Assembly (NCBI GenBank): GCA_027563935.2
Contig: CM050454.1
Span: 74,110,596 to 74,174,595, forward strand
Reading direction: 5' to 3'
Origin: Costus lasius
Taxonomy: Eukaryota > Streptophyta > Magnoliopsida > Zingiberales > Costaceae
DNA length: 64,000 bases
The notes beneath the pieces were generated by a model that did not search any database, was not told where the DNA came from, and saw nothing but the letters and a program-made list of their open reading frames with translations. A program made the position numbers and the translations under genes. Position 1 is the first letter of the stretch. Each line of letters begins with the position of its first letter. Positions 46,462 through 58,270 of this stretch are shown here, piece after piece.

Positions 46462-48152
46462 TGAAAGTCCCCTAAAACAAGGGGCGGAACCCTAATAGTA
46501 GGCGCATAGAAAAATTTTCGAGATGAAGCAAGGGTTTCCTAGATCGATTTATATGTCATATGATCAACTTTCAATACCTTGCAATGTAGATAGATCTAGA
46601 AGAAAGATCATACCATTGCCATCGCTTGGATGGTGCCTTGGAAGCAAAGATCGAAAGGGGTCTTCTCCAAAGGTAGCTCACACAAGGTGAAGATGACTCG
46701 CTCCTTTGAGTCCTTTGTGCTAGCAAAGTTCTTCAAAGTATCCTTGATCGTTTGAAGGGAATTGAGATGAGACTTTGCTTGTCGAAATTTCTCCAAGGCG
46801 TGAAGTCTCCACACGAGAGAGAGGGCGACGAGAGAGAAGAACTTCGGCTTAAGGCGTTGAGGCGTTCCACAAGAAGTGGCGTTACATGCTTTCTAAAAAT
46901 AGAAATACATGAAGCCATGCGCCCACTCAATGAAACCGCCAAAACGCCTACATGCTTTGAACCAAGCGTTCACTCATGTGAACCGGTTCAAGCCAATTCA
47001 ATCCAATTGCATTTGGTTCAAAGTCGAAACCAAATCAGCCCAAGCCATGATCTAGATCACATTGAACCAAATGGTTCAAGATCTAACCGTTCATCTCTTG
47101 ATGCTCCTGATCTCACCGATCTAGCAACAATTCTCTCGATCGAAGCTTACCGATCTCAAGCCCAAATCAATCAAACATGATCAGACCAGATCTCACTTAC
47201 AATCAGAGATTAAATCCCTTTAAACTGAACCAAAACAATTCAGTCCACACGATCTGACTTAAGTAAGCCATATCATCAAATTGTGCGACCCTAAGGGTTT
47301 CCTTTAAATGTCGGTAACGATAACTTACGTTATCACGATCAGTGAGGGGTATCTAGCAACACATCACTATCTCCCGATATAAAGGAAAGAGTCTTCCAAG
47401 ACTACACCCAAACCACAGCACAAGTGTGAATCCACTTCACTAGGCATACATGTTTCCTTTGCCACTGGATGTTCTTATTGGACAAGCGTGTCAAGCCTGT
47501 GACTCCAATATGATGAGAATGATTAGATCAGATGAACACAGTCATCTGGGTATGGCCATACACTTTCTCAATCATCTCATCCAGGGGGGCCCCTTTAGAA
47601 CATCACACTCCAAACTAGGAGACGGCAATCCTTTATCTATCACTAGTGTCCTAACTTGACTCATGATCATTATCCAAGATAGTCTATAACCATTATGTTT
47701 CAAATGATATTGAACTACCTCAAAACAATGACAATCATCATTTAGAAACACAAGTGATCTCAAGTTAGAGGACATATGCCACTTGTTGCATACAAGGATT
47801 ATTCACATTGTGACAAGCAATTGAATATCCTAGTAGGGTCTGTCCAGTACATCCAATGTACCTATGAGTCTACATCTTATTCCATGCTCGAAGCATCCTA
47901 TAAGATTAGAACACATATTAGTCTCAATCATACCTAGGCTGTCTCATGTTCACCAAGATATCTCGACTAAGGACAATACTTCATGTCAGCCTAGCTGAAC
48001 AGCATTGAGACATTATTCAGAAGTACACTTATTGCAGCAGATAATGTAACAACCTGAATAACAACCATTGCCTTTATAAACATAAGAGTTTATACATGAT
48101 ACTGATATAATCCCAAGGCCTCAAACATTAGCCTTAAGGGCATACCCCAACA
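46462..48152 (-). repeat. copC 3' LTR
   Basis: 1691 bp; complement starts TGTTGGGGTATGCCC. GGTTCA/TGAACC cluster at 46955-47080. Confidence 0.93.
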
Positions 48153-48167
48153 ATCTCCCACTTGCAC
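48153..48167 (-). other. copC purine tract
   Basis: The complement reads GTGCAAGTGGGAGAT right before the 3' LTR, identical in core to copA and copB. Confidence 0.88.
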
Positions 48168-48172
48168 TTAAT

Positions 48173-51100
48173 CTAATGGTTGAGAAATCTCAAACCCATA
48201 TTATTACAGTGCTTCTCATGCTTTTGCTGCGCCAGAGGCTTTGTAAGCGGGTCAGCCAGATTGTCATCTGTATGAACCTTGCAGACTTTGATCTCGCCAC
48301 GATCAATGATCTCCCGGATCAAGTGAAACCGTCTCTGTATGTGCTTGGACTTCTGGTGCGACCGTGGTTCCTTTGCTTGTGCGATTGCTCCAGTGTTATC
48401 ACAAAAGATAACCAAAGGATCTGCACTCGAAGGAACAACAACAAGTTCTTGAACTAACTTACGAATCCACACTGCCTCCTTAGATGCTTCTGAGGCTGCA
48501 ACATACTCGGCTTCTGTTGTAGAATCAGCAACAATTGACTGTTTGAAACTTTTCCACACCACCGCACCTCCATTCAAGCTAAAAACATAGCCTGATTGCG
48601 ATCGGAAATCATCCTGGTCAGATTGGAATGAAGCGTCAGTATATCCTTCAATACTGAGTTCTTCCTGACCACCATACACCAAGAACATATCTTTGGTCCT
48701 CCGAAGATATTTCAAAATGTTCTTGACTGCAATCCAGTTTGCCCGACCTGGATTACTTTGGAATCGACTGGTCACGCTTAACCCGTAAGCGACGTCTGGG
48801 CGAGTACACAACATCGCATACATAATGGACCCAATAGCCGAAGCATAAGGCGTATTGTCCATTTCATCTTTCTCAGTCTGTGTTTGTGGACACTGACCCT
48901 TTGAAAGATTCAGACCATGTCTGACTGGAAGATATCCTCTTTTAGAATTCTCTAAATGAAATCTCTCCAGGACTTTATCGATGTAAGTACTCTGGCACAG
49001 CCCGAGAAGCCTCTTAGATCTATCTCTGTAGATCTTCACACCTAATACATAGGCTGCTTCTCCTAGATCTTTCATCTGGAAACATTTTCTTAACCATGCT
49101 TTAACCGCATGTAGTTCAGGAATATCGTTTCCAATGATTAAGATATCATCGACGTAGAGGACTAGGAAAGTAATCACGCTCCCACTAAACCTCTTATATA
49201 CACACGGGTCATCTTCATTCTTGATGAAACCAAATTCACAGATTGATTCATCAAAACGAATATTCCAGCTTCTAGATGCTTGTTTAAGTCCATAAATGGA
49301 CTTCTTTAACTTGCATATTTTATGACGATCTGATGGATTAGTGAAACCTTCAGGTTGTGTCATATACACATCCTCATCCAGATTTCCATTAAGGAAAGCG
49401 GTCTTCACATCCATCTGCCAGATCTCATAATCATAATATGCTGCTATCGCAAGAATAATCCGAATAGACTTGAACATGGCTACAGGAGAGAAAGTTTCAT
49501 CATAATCTATCCCGTAGATTTGTTTGAAACCTTTCGCAACTAGCCTGCCTTTATAGGTAACCACGTTACCATCCATGTCAATCTTCTTCTTGAAGATCCA
49601 TTTACAGCCTATAGGGATTACTCCCGGAGGCGGATCAACCAAATCCCAGACTTGGTTATCTGACATGGAGTCCATCTCGGCTCGCATAGCTTCAAGCCAT
49701 CTCGCTGATTCCAGTCCACTGACCGCATCCGCATAAGTGAGGGGTTCATCATGATCAATGATGTAGACTCCGTCATAGCGCTCAGGCTGTCGACGGATCC
49801 TTCCCGATCTTCGCGGTTCCCGTGATATCTGAGCCTCAGGTTGTTCAATAACCTGTTCTACTGGCTCATGCTCATCCAACTCTGCTTGACTACTTTGTCC
49901 TTCTTCTGGATTCTCATCCAGCTTTATTTATCTCCCACTGGCCTCTTGCAGAAGAAATTCCTTCTCAAGAAAAATAGCCGTCCGAGCAACAAATACTTTG
50001 TTCTCTTTGGGATCGTAGAAATAATAACCCTTAGTTTCCTTAGGGTAACCGACAAAGATACATTTCTCAGATCTGCTCTCTAGTTTCCCAGAGGCGAGCT
50101 TTTTGACATAAGCCTCGCAACCCCAGATCTTGATAAACGTCAAGCTCGGCTGTTTCCCATACCATAACTCATATGGAGTCTTTGAAACTGCCTTGGATGG
50201 CACTCGGTTTAGTACCTTTGCAGCTGTTTCCAGTGCAAATCCCCAAAAGGAGTAAGGTAGAGTAGTCTGACTCATCATAGAACGAACCATATCCAATAAG
50301 GTTCTGTTCCTCCTTTCGGACACACCATTCCATTGTGGTGTTCCTGGCGGAGTGAGCTGTGAGATAATCCCACACTCCTTCAGATAGTCAGTAAACTCTC
50401 GACTTAGGTATTCTCCACCTCGATCTGAGCGAAGTGCCTTGATATTTCGGCCTAGCTGATTCTGTACTTCATTTTTGAACTCTTTGAACTTGTCAAAAGA
50501 TTCACTCTTATGTCTCATTAGATAGACATACCCGTATCTACTGAAATCATCAGTAAAGGTAATGAAGTATAGATAGCCACCTCTGGCATGTTTACTAAAT
50601 GGCCCACACACATCACTGTGTATAAGGTCAAGTAAACTCGAAGCCCTTTGACCTTTGTTAGGAAAAGGAGCCTTCGTCATTTTACCCATTAAACAAGCTT
50701 TGCATGTATCAATCTCCTCATAGGAGAATGATCCCAGCAGTCCATGATCATGCAACCGCTTAATGCGTTTCTTGTTAATATGGCCTAAACGACTATGCCA
50801 TAGCAAGGTGCTGTCATCAGCATACTTGGCTTTCTTATTATCAATATTTTGTACAGAACATTCCATGTCCAACATGAATAACCCATTGTTAATTGATCCA
50901 GTAGCATAAACAATATTATCTAAAGAAATAACACACTTTGAAATATTGCATTCAAAGGAAAATCCTTTCCTGACAAGAGCAGGAATAGAGATAATATTTT
51001 TGGTAATGCTTGGTACAAAGTAACAATTGTCTAGTTCCAATACAAGTCCAGATGGTAATGAGATGTAATAAACTCCTACAGCAACAGCAGCAACCCGTGC

Positions 51101-51310
51101 CCCGTTTCCAACTCGTAGGTCCACCTCATGCTGTCCCACCTGTCTTCTTCTCTTGAGTTCCTGCACATTTGAACAAATGTGAACTCCACATGCAGTGTCC
51201 AACACCCATGAAATAGAAGAAGAAGATATCATGACCGCAGTCACAAAAATACCTGAGCCAGAAGCAATGCTTCCCTTCTTGTCTCCTTGGAGCGTTTTAC
51301 AGTCCTTTTT
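48173..51310 (-). pseudogene. pol: copC pol: protease, integrase, reverse transcriptase and RNase H, broken by one internal stop
   Basis: In frame from the gag stop: protease 'WVLDTACGVHIC'; integrase zinc region 'WHSRLGH' and 'CKACLMGK'; core 'LIHSDVCGPF', 'LRSDRGGEY' and 'VSERRNRT' (D, D, E present); a TAA at 49928-49930 after 'LQEASGR'; then in the same frame 'SGRIRRQPERYDG', RT with 'WIFKKKIDMD', 'DVKTAFLNG' and the intact 'YVDDILIIGND' box; RNase H 'GYTDASFQSD', 'TTEAEYVAASEA' and 'FCDNTGAIA'; end 'MGLRFLNH'. Length and order fit a whole copia pol. Apart from the stop everything looks functional, so decay is recent. The protease triad reads D-T-A where D-S/T-G is usual. Confidence 0.93.
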
Positions 51311-52074
51311 CTAGTGACCCAGCTGGCCACAATGGAAACATCTGTATTCCTTCGACCGCTTAACCTTTTGTTTCAGAGCCTTGTTGTAGCTCTTGACAGG
51401 GGCTTTGCCCTTCTTCCCCTTCCTTTTGTTCCTTGAAGGAACCATTAAGACAGAGGTTGAAGGCTTTCCCTTTAGAGTCAACTCTGTAGTCAAAAGCATG
51501 TTCAGTAACTCTGCCGGGGTACAGTCGATCTTGTTCATATTGAAATTAATAATGAACGGATCGAAAGAGGCCGGGAGAGACTGAAGAATGATGTCTACAG
51601 CAAGCTCCTGATTGACGGTGTGTCTCAGTTTCTCTAGAGCCTCCTTGTACCCAATCATCTTGAGTACGTGAGCTCCCACTGGACTCCCTTCAGCCAGTTT
51701 GCTCTGAAAGGCTTAGTCAAATTGTAGCGTTCAGTCCTAGCCTGTGCAGCATACAGCATCTTGAGGTTTGCTATAATCTGTATAGCAGATAGATCCTCAT
51801 GCTGACGCTGCAGCTCTGGCGTCATAGACGCAAGCATCAGGCAAGCGACATCAATGCTATCATTGACATGCTTTTCATAGGCTTCCCGAACCGCCCTAGC
51901 GGCGTTCGTAGCGGGTTGAGGCGGTATAGCCGTCTCGAGGACATACAGCTTCCTCTCTGCCTTAAGAACAATCTTAAGGTGTCCGTACCAGTCCGAGAAG
52001 TTTGGCCCAGCAAACTTCTCCCTTTCCAGTAGGGATCGCACATTGAAATTCGTGGTGTTCGTTGCTGCAGTAAT
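51311..52074 (-). pseudogene. gag: copC gag, with a one-base frameshift and a stop inside the zinc knuckle
   Basis: N-terminal part 'FNVRSLLEREKFAGPNFSDWYGHLKIVL' type sequence (residues split here), then 'ACLMLASMTPELQ' and 'RYNLTK'. After that an apparent one-base loss near 51710 shifts to the frame reading 'GAHVLKMIGYKEALEKL', 'LPASFDPFIINFNM' and the zinc knuckle 'CFHCGQLGH', where a TAG (51311-51313) replaces a codon before K-K-D-C. No ATG precedes the gag start; an ACG lies where related elements begin. The upstream border is a TTGTTGTAG acceptor-like site (AG at 52075-52076, complement). Confidence 0.88.
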
Positions 52075-53864
52075 CTACAACAATGCAAGAACAGCAAGGT
52101 CAGTATCAATGTTTAGAATCAATCCAGGACTTAAGAAAGATTCTTTTCTCACTATTTTATCTGACTGAAAAATCCATTAAACAGTCCGAAAGAGCAACAC
52201 TCTTTTAGTGAGATGGGATCCAGATTTCATACTTGGTCTCCGCGTCCCGCTCAGGCGAGATAAGATGCACAGAGAGTACAAGCACTAATTTCTGGTAGGC
52301 AATGCCTGTCAATCGCCAACCCGTGCGATTCCCCTTCATCTGGGCAATCCAGCAGACTGTGCCAACTGAGTTGGTACAACACAGTCTCTGATCCCACAGA
52401 TGGCTGCCTCCATATAGCTCACATATGCTCAGTATGTAGCCTACATGGTCAAGCTGACCTGACCTACTCCCTGGACCACCACGTGCTATCCTGAGCAACG
52501 AGAAGCGATAAATCCCTTCCCTGTAACACGCAGGTGTAATCACACACCGTCTGAAGATAGATGGGCGTGCCCACTGAGTGGGTACAACACGGCCCCAACG
52601 ATAGTCAGAACAGTGAGGTTTCGCGTCAGAAGGCTTACGTGCTTGATATTTTAGCGTTGGATTTTAACGGTCTTTTATCTTCTTAACTATCATGCATAAC
52701 ATATGGCGATAGCAGAAGATTAAATCATGCAATTCTAATTATATAAACAATAACTAGAAAGCATGCTGATCTTATGTGTTAAAAGCCCATAAGCCCTAGG
52801 TAAGACCTTAATATAACTTAAGTCTTCACTTGAGCTCTTCATGGGTCTTTTGCATCTCTTCTGGCCCAACCCAGGGCCCAAGCGCTCACTGCAGCTCAGG
52901 TGCGCCCACCAGGTAAATGCGCCTGTCATAGGGTCGAACCCTAGACCTCCCACCTGGTCAAGCCTCTGCTGCATGCGCCTCTGCCAAGTGTGCTCTGTGC
53001 TCTTGTCTGATTAAATTACAATTTAATCTATCTAGACAAGATTGACTCGCAGGTCAATTACACTTTATAAATTAAATAACATGTGATGCGCAGATCACAA
53101 TAAAAATTAATTTACACTTTAATACCAGGCACGCAGGCCCCAGCACAGCACACATTAAATTAGGCTGCCCACATAAGATTAAATAAACAAGCATCATGGC
53201 ATCCAATCAACATGTGATCCATAAACAAAATAAAATTTTCAAAATCCCATTGGAATCAATTTTATTTTTCTTATGTGCCCTACAACCTTACAACGGTCCA
53301 TTAATAGGGATCCACTCATCATGTCTAGTCAGATCCACTGCCCTTGCATACACCAAGTCCTAACCGACTTGAGTCGACCTAATGGTCAACAATGCATGCG
53401 TTGGGCTGAACTACCCTCATGAGTTCTGGCAAGCGGGTGTGACCCCGGGCCTAACTCATGCGTGTTCACAGGTTGTCTCAACTAGACATCGCTACACGCC
53501 TGTCTGCTGTCGACCTATAGCCACCTCGTGCTTGCGCACAGGTGCTATCTAGTCAACCCATCTAGGCTGTCAGATAGTCTGATCAGACTGGTTGGATCTA
53601 GACTCGACTGTGACTTCAACCCTACTAACCCGTCTAAGGACTTATAGTAGGCGCTTAGATCTAAGTGAGCCGCGCAAGTTAAGTTTTGATTGATAAAACA
53701 AAAATACAACATTGCGGCAACATCATACATGCGCCACCATGAATAAAACAAACATCTAATGTTTAACATGTTATATTCGCATGATGATTAGATCTACCCA
53801 CGCAAACATGGATCACAAGTAGTAACATGAAGCAATCATATGAACACATATAGAACCGCATCCT
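52075..53864 (-). other. copC untranslated leader with three hairpins
   Basis: Hairpins on the minus strand: 52570-52582 (CCCAC-TCA-GTGGG), 52355-52386 (CCAAC-TCA-GTTGG inside GACTGTG/CACAGTC) and 52238-52274 (CTCGC-CTGA-GCGGG inside CTCTGTG/CGCGGAG). A tRNA-like AGGGTTCGACCCT lies at 52930-52942 (complement). The remainder up to the primer site shows no gene. Confidence 0.6.
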
Positions 53865-53875
53865 CTGATACCAAT
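53865..53875 (-). other. copC primer binding site
   Basis: The plus strand has CTCTGATACCA next to the LTR, complement TGGTATCAGAG; initiator Met tRNA type. Confidence 0.88.
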
Positions 53876-55567
53876 TGAAAGTCCCCTAAAACAAGGGGGC
53901 GAAACCCTAATAGTAGGCGCATAGAAAATTTTTTGAGCGGAAGCAAGGGTTTCCTAGATCGATTTATATGTCATATGATCAACTTTCAATACCTTGCAAT
54001 GTAGATAGATCTAGAAGAAAGATCATACCATTGCCATCGCTTGGATGGTGCCTTGGAAGCAAAGATCGAAAGGGGTCTTCTCCAAAGGTAGCGCACACAA
54101 GGTGAAGATGACTCGCTCCTTTGAGTCCTTTGTGCTAGCAAAGTTCTTCAAAGTATCCTTGATCGTTTGAAGGGAATTGAGATGAGACTTTGCTTGTTGA
54201 AATTTCTCCAAGGCATGAAGTCTCCACACGAGAGAGAGGGCGACGAGAGAGAAGAACTTCGGCTTAAGGCGTTGAGGCGTTCCACAAGAAGTGGCGTTAC
54301 ATGCTTTCTAAAAATAGAAATACATGAAGCCATGCGCCCACTCAATGAAACCGCCAAAACGCCTACATGCTTTGAACCAAGCGTTCACTCATGTGAACCG
54401 GTTCAAGCCAATTCAATCCAATTGCATTTGGTTCAAAGTCGAAACCAAATCAGCCCAAGCCATGATCTAGATCACATTGAACCAAATGGTTCAAGATCTA
54501 ACCGTTCATCTCTTGATGCTCCTGATCTCACCGATCTAGCAACAATTCTCTCGATCGAAGCTTACCGATCTCAAGCCCAAATCAATCAAACATGATCAGA
54601 CCAGATCTCACTTACAATCAGAGATTAAATCCCTTTAAACTGAACCAAAACAATTCAGTCCACACGATCTGACTTAAGTAAGCCATATCATCAAATTGTG
54701 CGACCCTAAGGGTTTCCTTTAAATGTTGGTAACGATAACTTACGTTATCACGATCAGTGAGGGGTATCTAGCAACACATCACTGTCTCCCGATATAAAGG
54801 AAAGAGTCTTCCAAGACTACACCCAAACCACAGCACAAGTGTGAATCCACTTCACTAGGCATACATGTTTCCTTTGCCACTGGATGTTCTTATTGGACAA
54901 GCGTGTCAAGCCTGTGACTCCAATATGATGAGAATGATTAGATCAGATGAACACAGTCATCTGGGTATGGCCATACACTTTCTCAATCATCTCATCCAGG
55001 GGGGCCCCTTTAGAACATCACACTCCAAACTAGGAGACGGCAATCCTTTATCTATCACTAGTGTCCTAACCTGACTCATGATCATTATCCAAGATAGTCT
55101 ATAACCATTTTGTTTCAAATGATATTGAACTACCTCAAAACAATGACAATCATCATTTAGAAACACAAGTGATCTCAAGTCAGAGGACATATGCCACTTG
55201 TTGCATACAAGGATTATTCACATTGTGACAAGCAATTGAATATCCTAGTAGGGTCTGTCCAGTACATCCAATGTACCTATGAGTCTACATCTTATTCCAT
55301 GCTCGAAGCATCCTATAAGATTAGAACACATATTAGTCTTAATCATACCTAGGCTGTCTCATGTTCACCAAGATATCTCGACTAAGGACAATACTGCATG
55401 TCAGCCTAGCTGAACAGCATTGAGACATTATTCAGAAGTACACTTATTGCAGCAGATAATGTAACAACCTGAATAACAACCATTGCCTTTATAAACATAA
55501 GAGTTTATACATGATACTGATATAATCCCAAGGCCTCAAACATTAGCCTTAAGGGCATACCCCAACA
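53876..55567 (-). repeat. copC 5' LTR
   Basis: 1692 bp, same boundaries as the 3' copy. Differences are concentrated in the first 80 bp of the plus-strand view (G run and neighbours) with about ten scattered elsewhere. Confidence 0.93.
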
Positions 55568-55571
55568 GTTT

Positions 55572-56837
55572 CCTATCAGCTACAACCATCCGCAAGTTTC
55601 AGCGACCCAAAGTTTTGAAACTTCGGAACCTCCCCGCCGACGATCCAACCGTCCGATCACCATGCAACTTCAGCCACAAGTCTTCCTCCCCTAGAGAAAC
55701 TGCAGCCGCCGGCATCCATCCACCCGCCTCTCCGATCACCAAAATTGAAACTCTGACGCCATCCCCTGTTTCTGCCATGATTACGCCCTAGATCCGCCCT
55801 CCGACGCTGTCCTCCTTCGACTCGCCACCGATCGACCCAAAACTCCGGCCAGCTCTTCACAACCATCAGAGCAACCTCCAGTAGTAGCAAGTTCGGAGTT
55901 CATGCCCTACCGGCCGAATGGTGACCGCCCCTGCTCTGCTCGCCCAGCCTCCCCTGTTCCGTTCGAACATCTGCCTCTTCGCCTCCGCCAATGTTCAGAC
56001 GCCATCCTCGCCTCCTCCACTATCCGTCGGTGCTCCGACAACTTCCACGCCATATCTTCTTGACTCCACGCCGCCGACAGACGATCCAAGTCTCAGCGTC
56101 GTTGATCGGCGCTTGCCTCCATCCCTTTATTTTCCAGACTACCGTGTCTCCTGTTTATCTGCACCGCTTTAAAACTTAACTAATTAAGCTTCTTCTCGCA
56201 GGTATTCAACGTGCTTGGACATGACAGAACCCCTGATCTCTAATACGATCATGAAGAACAGGTTTCACTCTGTAGATCAGATAACTTGGTTCCATTGAAG
56301 AATCACCAGATCAACCTCGGAGGCATAGGAACTTTTGATAATCGATTAATTCCTGCACTTGTTTTTCAAATCTAATTTGATTATTATTATTTGTGTAGGA
56401 ACTTTAAGAATCTGATGCACTACAAATCTTTAACTTTGGCATGATTAGGAAGCTCTCATATTTTTCTTTCATTTGGACCAGATGATGCGAGCCAAAGTTC
56501 AACAGATCAACTTAGGAAGCCTAGCAAACATTGATGTCTGATACAATTCCTACACTGATTTATTGTCTGATCTGATTAACCATTTTTATTGTAGATATCT
56601 TATTCGCATGAAAGATCCGGAGTCCCAAATTCTGATTGATTCATAAGAACTAAGTTAGTTCTACAATGTGGCTGATTTAGTTTGAATATTGGATAATTGG
56701 AACCCATTATTTGACAGGGCTATTTTTCGTAACTTATTATTTCTATAGTCTTGGAATTCTGGCTGTTTTTATGGATTTTCATGTTTTATTGGATTTTTAA
56801 TTAGTATAATAAATCTCCACGCTTCCCCCCTACATCA
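55572..56837 (+). repeat. naB 5' LTR, second part
   Basis: Continues from 46461 after the target copy gttt. Ends CCCTACATCA. Includes the TTCTCGCAGGTATTCAACG word near 56193, shared with naA. Confidence 0.88.
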
Positions 56838-56840
56838 GTT

Positions 56841-56851
56841 TGGTATTAGAG
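56841..56851 (+). other. naB primer binding site, one change
   Basis: TGGTATTAGAG, three bases after the LTR. One C-to-T change from the usual site. Leader 56852-58270 has no gene but holds the LTR stub at 57324. Confidence 0.75.
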
Positions 56852-57323
56852 GCGAAGTTATGAGCAACTCTTGTCTGCCCACACGATCCTTGCTTTGTTC
56901 TTTGCATAAAAAAAATTTGTTAGTTTTGTTTTCATGTTTTGTTGCTTTCATTGCTTTTGCATGTTAGTTAAGTTATTTTCTCTTTATTGATTAAAAAAAA
57001 TTATTTGCTTACACTGAAAGCAATTATGCATAGAACTGCATAAGATTTTTGGGTATTTTTTGAAAAGTTGCTCAAATTTTTCATGTGCTTTTCCTGATAC
57101 TCCACTCAATTTTATAAATTTTGCAGCATCTGGACCATTAAATTTTTGAGATTCCTGATTTGTTTTCAACCTCTTGCTGCACATGATTTAATCAAACTGC
57201 ATACCGTTGAAAGCAACTATAACTGAGTTTTCAATTTGCTGAATTCTACACTTGACTTATGAGTTTTAAATCTAGTTTTCAGCCTACTGAATATTAAATT
57301 TTTAGCCTACTTACTGCAATAAT

Positions 57324-58007
57324 TGTTAGGAATCCCCGAGCTAATTAATAAGCTTGGGCGCAATTTACAATTAATTGCGTATGCGGGGATTCGAACCCAT
57401 GACACTTAATTGTGAATAAGCGCCGATGCTCATTATCCCACATGAGAAAGATCTCCAGTGTGCGTCTGGCTCTGCTATTATAAATAGAGAGGCCCACCTG
57501 GGAGATGTTTTGTATCAGACTCTTCTCTTGTCTCTAGTTGTCGCCTCCCCTTTGCTCCTTGGCATGAGGGTCTAGGAGGTGACAACAAATAAAAGTTTTT
57601 TCAAGATCAAAGGTTGGGACAAGTGGCAGTGATACCCACTCCTTGTCGCCAACACCCCTTCTTCTCCTTGGTGTTGGTGCAAGTTGAGAAGGCTAGAGGC
57701 ATGGATCTCATCTTCCAGGGCTAGCACCCAGCGCGGAGATTGGAGAGGACTCGAGGAGTCCGTGTGTGTGCGATTGCAGAGGACGGGCCCTTGCGCATCT
57801 TCATCATCGGCCGCTCCTAAAAGTTGCTTGATAAGGTACTTCCCTCTTCATATCCTTTGTATTCTTCGTAAGATGGAGGAATCTCGTTTCGGGCTTGTTT
57901 CCGCTATTTTTGTTTTCTTTTAGCCCGAGGAGTCCCAACAGTGGTATCAGAGGCAACTTACGAGATACATCGGTGTATGGGTTTTTTCTAGCATGCGCAT
58001 ATCATAG
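57324..58007 (+). mobile_element. Copia LTR plus 67-nt leader stub inside the naB leader
   Basis: LTR 57324-57940 (617 bp, TGTTAGGAATCC to GAGTCCCAACA), then the primer site GTGGTATCAGAGG (57941-57953) and a leader piece to 58007. The last third resembles the copB LTR end (GGCTAGCACC, GCAGAGGA, TCCTTGGCATG words). TATA box TATAAATA at 57479-57486. Flanked by 28-nt direct copies (57296-57323 and 58008-58035, one mismatch) in place of a 5-bp duplication. Confidence 0.78.
57479..57486 (+). promoter_or_regulatory. TATA box of the copia LTR stub
   Basis: TATAAATA, then GAGAGG, about 460 bp before the LTR end; good consensus. Confidence 0.5.
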
Positions 58008-58270
58008 AAATTTTTAGCCTGCTTACTGCAATAATCTGTATCAAACTGCAGCTAGGAAAAACCATCATATTTCAGTTTAAAACACCTATAAGTGTAGCCT
58101 TGGATGTATTGATTTGATGCTGCATTTGATTTCTGAATTTTGTTTTTCAGCCTTGTTCAAACTACTGTCATCAACTTGCAGCAATCAATTCTGACTTACT
58201 GCTGGGTTTTGTTTATAATTCTGCACTCAAACAATAGTCATTTCCTACTTGCTAAGTTTCTTGTTTTATC

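Larger units (their letters stand above)
46462..55567 (-). mobile_element. copC: full-length Ty1/copia element, minus strand, near-complete gag-pol
   Basis: LTRs 53876-55567 (5' in sense) and 46462-48152 (3'), 1692 and 1691 bp, roughly 1 percent different by eye. Primer site and purine tract are present. Flanks gttt (46458-46461 and 55568-55571); naB LTR2 at 60266 shows the unbroken site. gag-pol is one frame apart from one frameshift and two stops. Three solo LTRs of this family lie elsewhere in the window. Confidence 0.95.
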
